Part shown: positions 14,070 to 14,813 of the stretch, one piece after another | Layout of the letters: each line of letters opens with the position of its first letter | How positions within the stretch are numbered: position 1 is the stretch's first letter | Source: CALJIC01 sp039805565 | GTDB taxonomy: Bacteria > Chloroflexota > Chloroflexia > Chloroflexales > Roseiflexaceae | Assembly (NCBI GenBank): GCA_039805565.1 | Contig: JBDLTZ010000227.1 | Location: 1-14,813, forward strand | DNA length: 14,813 bases | Direction of reading: 5' to 3' | Made by a program: the position numbers and the translations under genes | The notes under the pieces: generated by a model | Databases searched by the model: none | What the model was told of the DNA's origin: nothing | What the model saw: the letters and a program-made list of their open reading frames with translations, nothing else

Positions 14070-14082
14070 CTGACTGGCGCCG
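14070..14082. repeat. Left-reading arm of the 13-bp inverted repeat flanking pufBA (leader side)
   Basis: CTGACTGGCGCCG lies in the pufB leader, about 75 nt upstream of the pufB ATG. Its exact reverse complement follows pufA at 13646-13658. In the message the two arms can pair over 13 bp, mostly GC, enclosing both antenna genes. Confidence 0.7.
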
Positions 14083-14094
14083 ATACTCTGCCGC

Positions 14095-14106
14095 CCGCAC
14101 GTGCGG
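14095..14106. promoter_or_regulatory. Perfect palindrome in the pufB leader
   Basis: CCGCACGTGCGG is a 12-bp perfect palindrome about 55-65 nt downstream of the predicted puf transcription start. It could be an operator for a dimeric repressor or a small RNA hairpin. No matching copy was noticed upstream of bchF. Confidence 0.45.
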
Positions 14107-14166
14107 AGACTGGGACGGACAGGTCTTGACTGACAGTGTAAAAGCATTCTCGCGGGTTTCACTGGG

Positions 14167-14196
14167 ATTATACGCCCATTATGAGCATGCTGTCAA
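14167..14196 (-). promoter_or_regulatory. Consensus promoter of the puf unit
   Basis: On the minus strand, TTGACA (14196-14191) and TATAAT (14172-14167) are both perfect and 18 bp apart. The predicted start is near 14160. The shared GCTTACACATAT element begins 8 bp beyond the -35. So strong a core promoter in a light- and oxygen-regulated operon suggests that control is by repression or by RNA. Confidence 0.82.
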
Positions 14197-14204
14197 TCGA
14201 AATT

Positions 14205-14216
14205 GCTTACACATAT
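14205..14216. promoter_or_regulatory. Candidate operator GCTTACACATAT, puf copy
   Basis: Identical to 6720-6731. ACA-like triplets continue at 14209, 14220 (ACG), 14233 and 14244, spaced 11, 13 and 11 bp, which suggests repeated binding by an oligomer on one DNA face. It lies between the divergent puf and MerR promoters. The neighbouring MerR-type regulator is the candidate ligand (inference). Confidence 0.55.
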
Positions 14217-14304
14217 TTTACGCAATAACTATACAGAAGATGCACAGTACGACCAATTGCCAACTCTCCATCTTTTGGTGTCTGCTCGCAACCTGCGGCA
14301 CTAT

Positions 14305-14332
14305 TTGACTTTCGAGATACCTCCGCTATAAT
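14305..14332 (+). promoter_or_regulatory. Sigma-70-type promoter of the MerR-type gene
   Basis: TTGACT (14305-14310) and a perfect TATAAT (14327-14332) are 16 bp apart. The predicted start near 14340 leaves a leader of about 235 nt before the ATG at 14575. Confidence 0.75.
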
Positions 14333-14339
14333 GGCCGCA

Positions 14340-14574
14340 TCCGCTTCCTGTCCAAACGACGAGGCCCGGTTGGGGCCTCTCCACTATCTGAACAGACGCG
14401 TCCCCCCCAAACGACGGGGATGTGTACGGCATTACGGCTGACGTCTCACCCATACGCTCACGAATCCATCTGCCGCCGCACCCCTGCTGAGGAGCACTGC
14501 CTTGCACCACGCTGTGTGAGATGCCGAGCATCGCTCCGATGTTGCGAACCTCGGTCTGGAAGGGAGCACGCTCA
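14340..14574 (+). ncRNA. Long structured leader of the MerR-type gene (candidate)
   Basis: No gene is supported here. CCAAACGACG occurs twice (14352-14361, 14407-14416), each time in the loop region of a possible hairpin; the second has the stem TCCCC/GGGGA (14401-14405, 14416-14420). GAGGCCC/GGGCCTC (14361-14367, 14373-14379) forms a perfect 7-bp stem between them. Near the start codon, CATCG-CTC-CGATG (14529-14541) and flanking CCGAG/CTCGG can pair just before the ribosome site AGGGAG (14561-14566). It matches no riboswitch class that I recognise; a regulatory leader is inference. Confidence 0.4.
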
Positions 14575-14813
14575 ATGATTGAGCAGATCAATCGCCTCTT
14601 AGCACTGCCCGACACGCCCCGCTACAACATCAAGGCCGTGGTGCAGCAGACGCAGGTCAACGTCTCCACTCTGCGCGCGTGGGAGCAGCGCTACGGGGTC
14701 CCCCAACCGAAGCGCTCAGATCATGGGCACCGGCTCTACTCACAGCGCGATGTGGAGATCATTAAGTGGCTCCGGCAGTGCACCGAGGAAGGGTTGGCGA
14801 TCAGCCAGGCCGT
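14575..14813 (+). CDS. MerR-type transcriptional regulator, partial (CarH/LitR-like HTH)
   Basis: The first 79 residues of a gene that runs off the window. A winged-helix MerR domain is clear: YNIKAVVQQTQVNVSTLRAW, then EQRYGVPQPKRSDHGHRLYS, then DVEIIKWLRQCTEEGLAISQAV in order. The WEQRYG...P.R...GHR.Y pattern is that of the CarA/CarH/LitR branch, whose members often carry a C-terminal B12-binding light sensor. That part would lie beyond the window, so photoreception is not shown. ATG has AGGGAG about 8 nt upstream. It diverges from pufB and shares a 570-nt control region with it, so control of puf by this protein is plausible. Confidence 0.85.
   Translation, partial: MIEQINRLLALPDTPRYNIKAVVQQTQVNVSTLRAWEQRYGVPQPKRSDHGHRLYSQRDVEIIKWLRQCTEEGLAISQA

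Noticed and set aside
14185..14220. PpsR/CrtJ site (TGT-N12-ACA) in the puf promoter
   Set aside because: TGT and ACA are present but the spacing is 15 or 17, not 12.
14340..14574. Cobalamin riboswitch upstream of the MerR-type gene
   Set aside because: No B12-box-like conserved core could be found; only generic hairpins and a direct repeat are visible.
14301..14615. 104-residue minus-strand ORF in the MerR leader
   Set aside because: Crosses the divergent promoter and the start of the MerR gene; no ribosome site or recognisable domain.

Overview
The window is a photosynthesis gene cluster of a filamentous anoxygenic phototroph of the Chloroflexota. The closest match to general knowledge is the chlorosome-less Roseiflexus/Kouleothrix group (Roseiflexaceae). 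The main evidence is a single 640-residue gene in which the L and M reaction-centre subunits are fused, a trait known from Roseiflexus. It is backed by Roseiflexus-like PufB and PufA light-harvesting peptides, a tetraheme PufC anchored by a membrane helix, and the absence of puhA from the window. The DNA is GC-rich, so most long antisense reading frames are shadows. Species cannot be named from the sequence alone.

Two minus-strand transcription units lie head to tail. The right one (about 14160 down to 7603) reads pufB-pufA-pufLM-pufC-bchG-bchP-puhE-like: antenna, reaction centre and its electron donor, then the last two steps of bacteriochlorophyll a synthesis (esterification and phytyl reduction), then a membrane assembly-type protein. 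The left one (about 6675 down to 30) reads bchF-bchC-bchX-DUF169-small membrane protein-bchY-bchZ. It encodes chlorophyllide a reductase (BchXYZ), the 3-vinyl hydratase and the 3-hydroxyethyl dehydrogenase, which together turn chlorophyllide a into bacteriochlorophyllide a, plus two proteins of unknown function. A plus-strand tandem universal-stress-protein gene sits between the units. At the right edge a plus-strand MerR-type regulator, cut by the window end, diverges from the puf unit.

The control regions carry much of the unexplained signal. The same 12-bp element, GCTTACACATAT, lies at exactly the same distance upstream of a perfect minus-strand TATAAT in front of both pufB and bchF, which would tie the two units to one regulator; the adjacent MerR protein is the obvious candidate. 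A 13-bp perfect inverted repeat flanks pufBA (leader versus pufA-pufLM spacer) and could close the pufBA message into a long-range RNA clamp. Intercistronic hairpins follow pufA and pufC. The MerR gene has a roughly 235-nt leader with repeats and hairpins.

Other oddities: an in-frame palindromic repeat inside bchC; a palindromic repeat encoding the C-terminus of the PuhE-like protein; an FtsQ-like C-terminal extension on BchX; and replacement by isoleucine of the histidine that ligates the M-side accessory bacteriochlorophyll.
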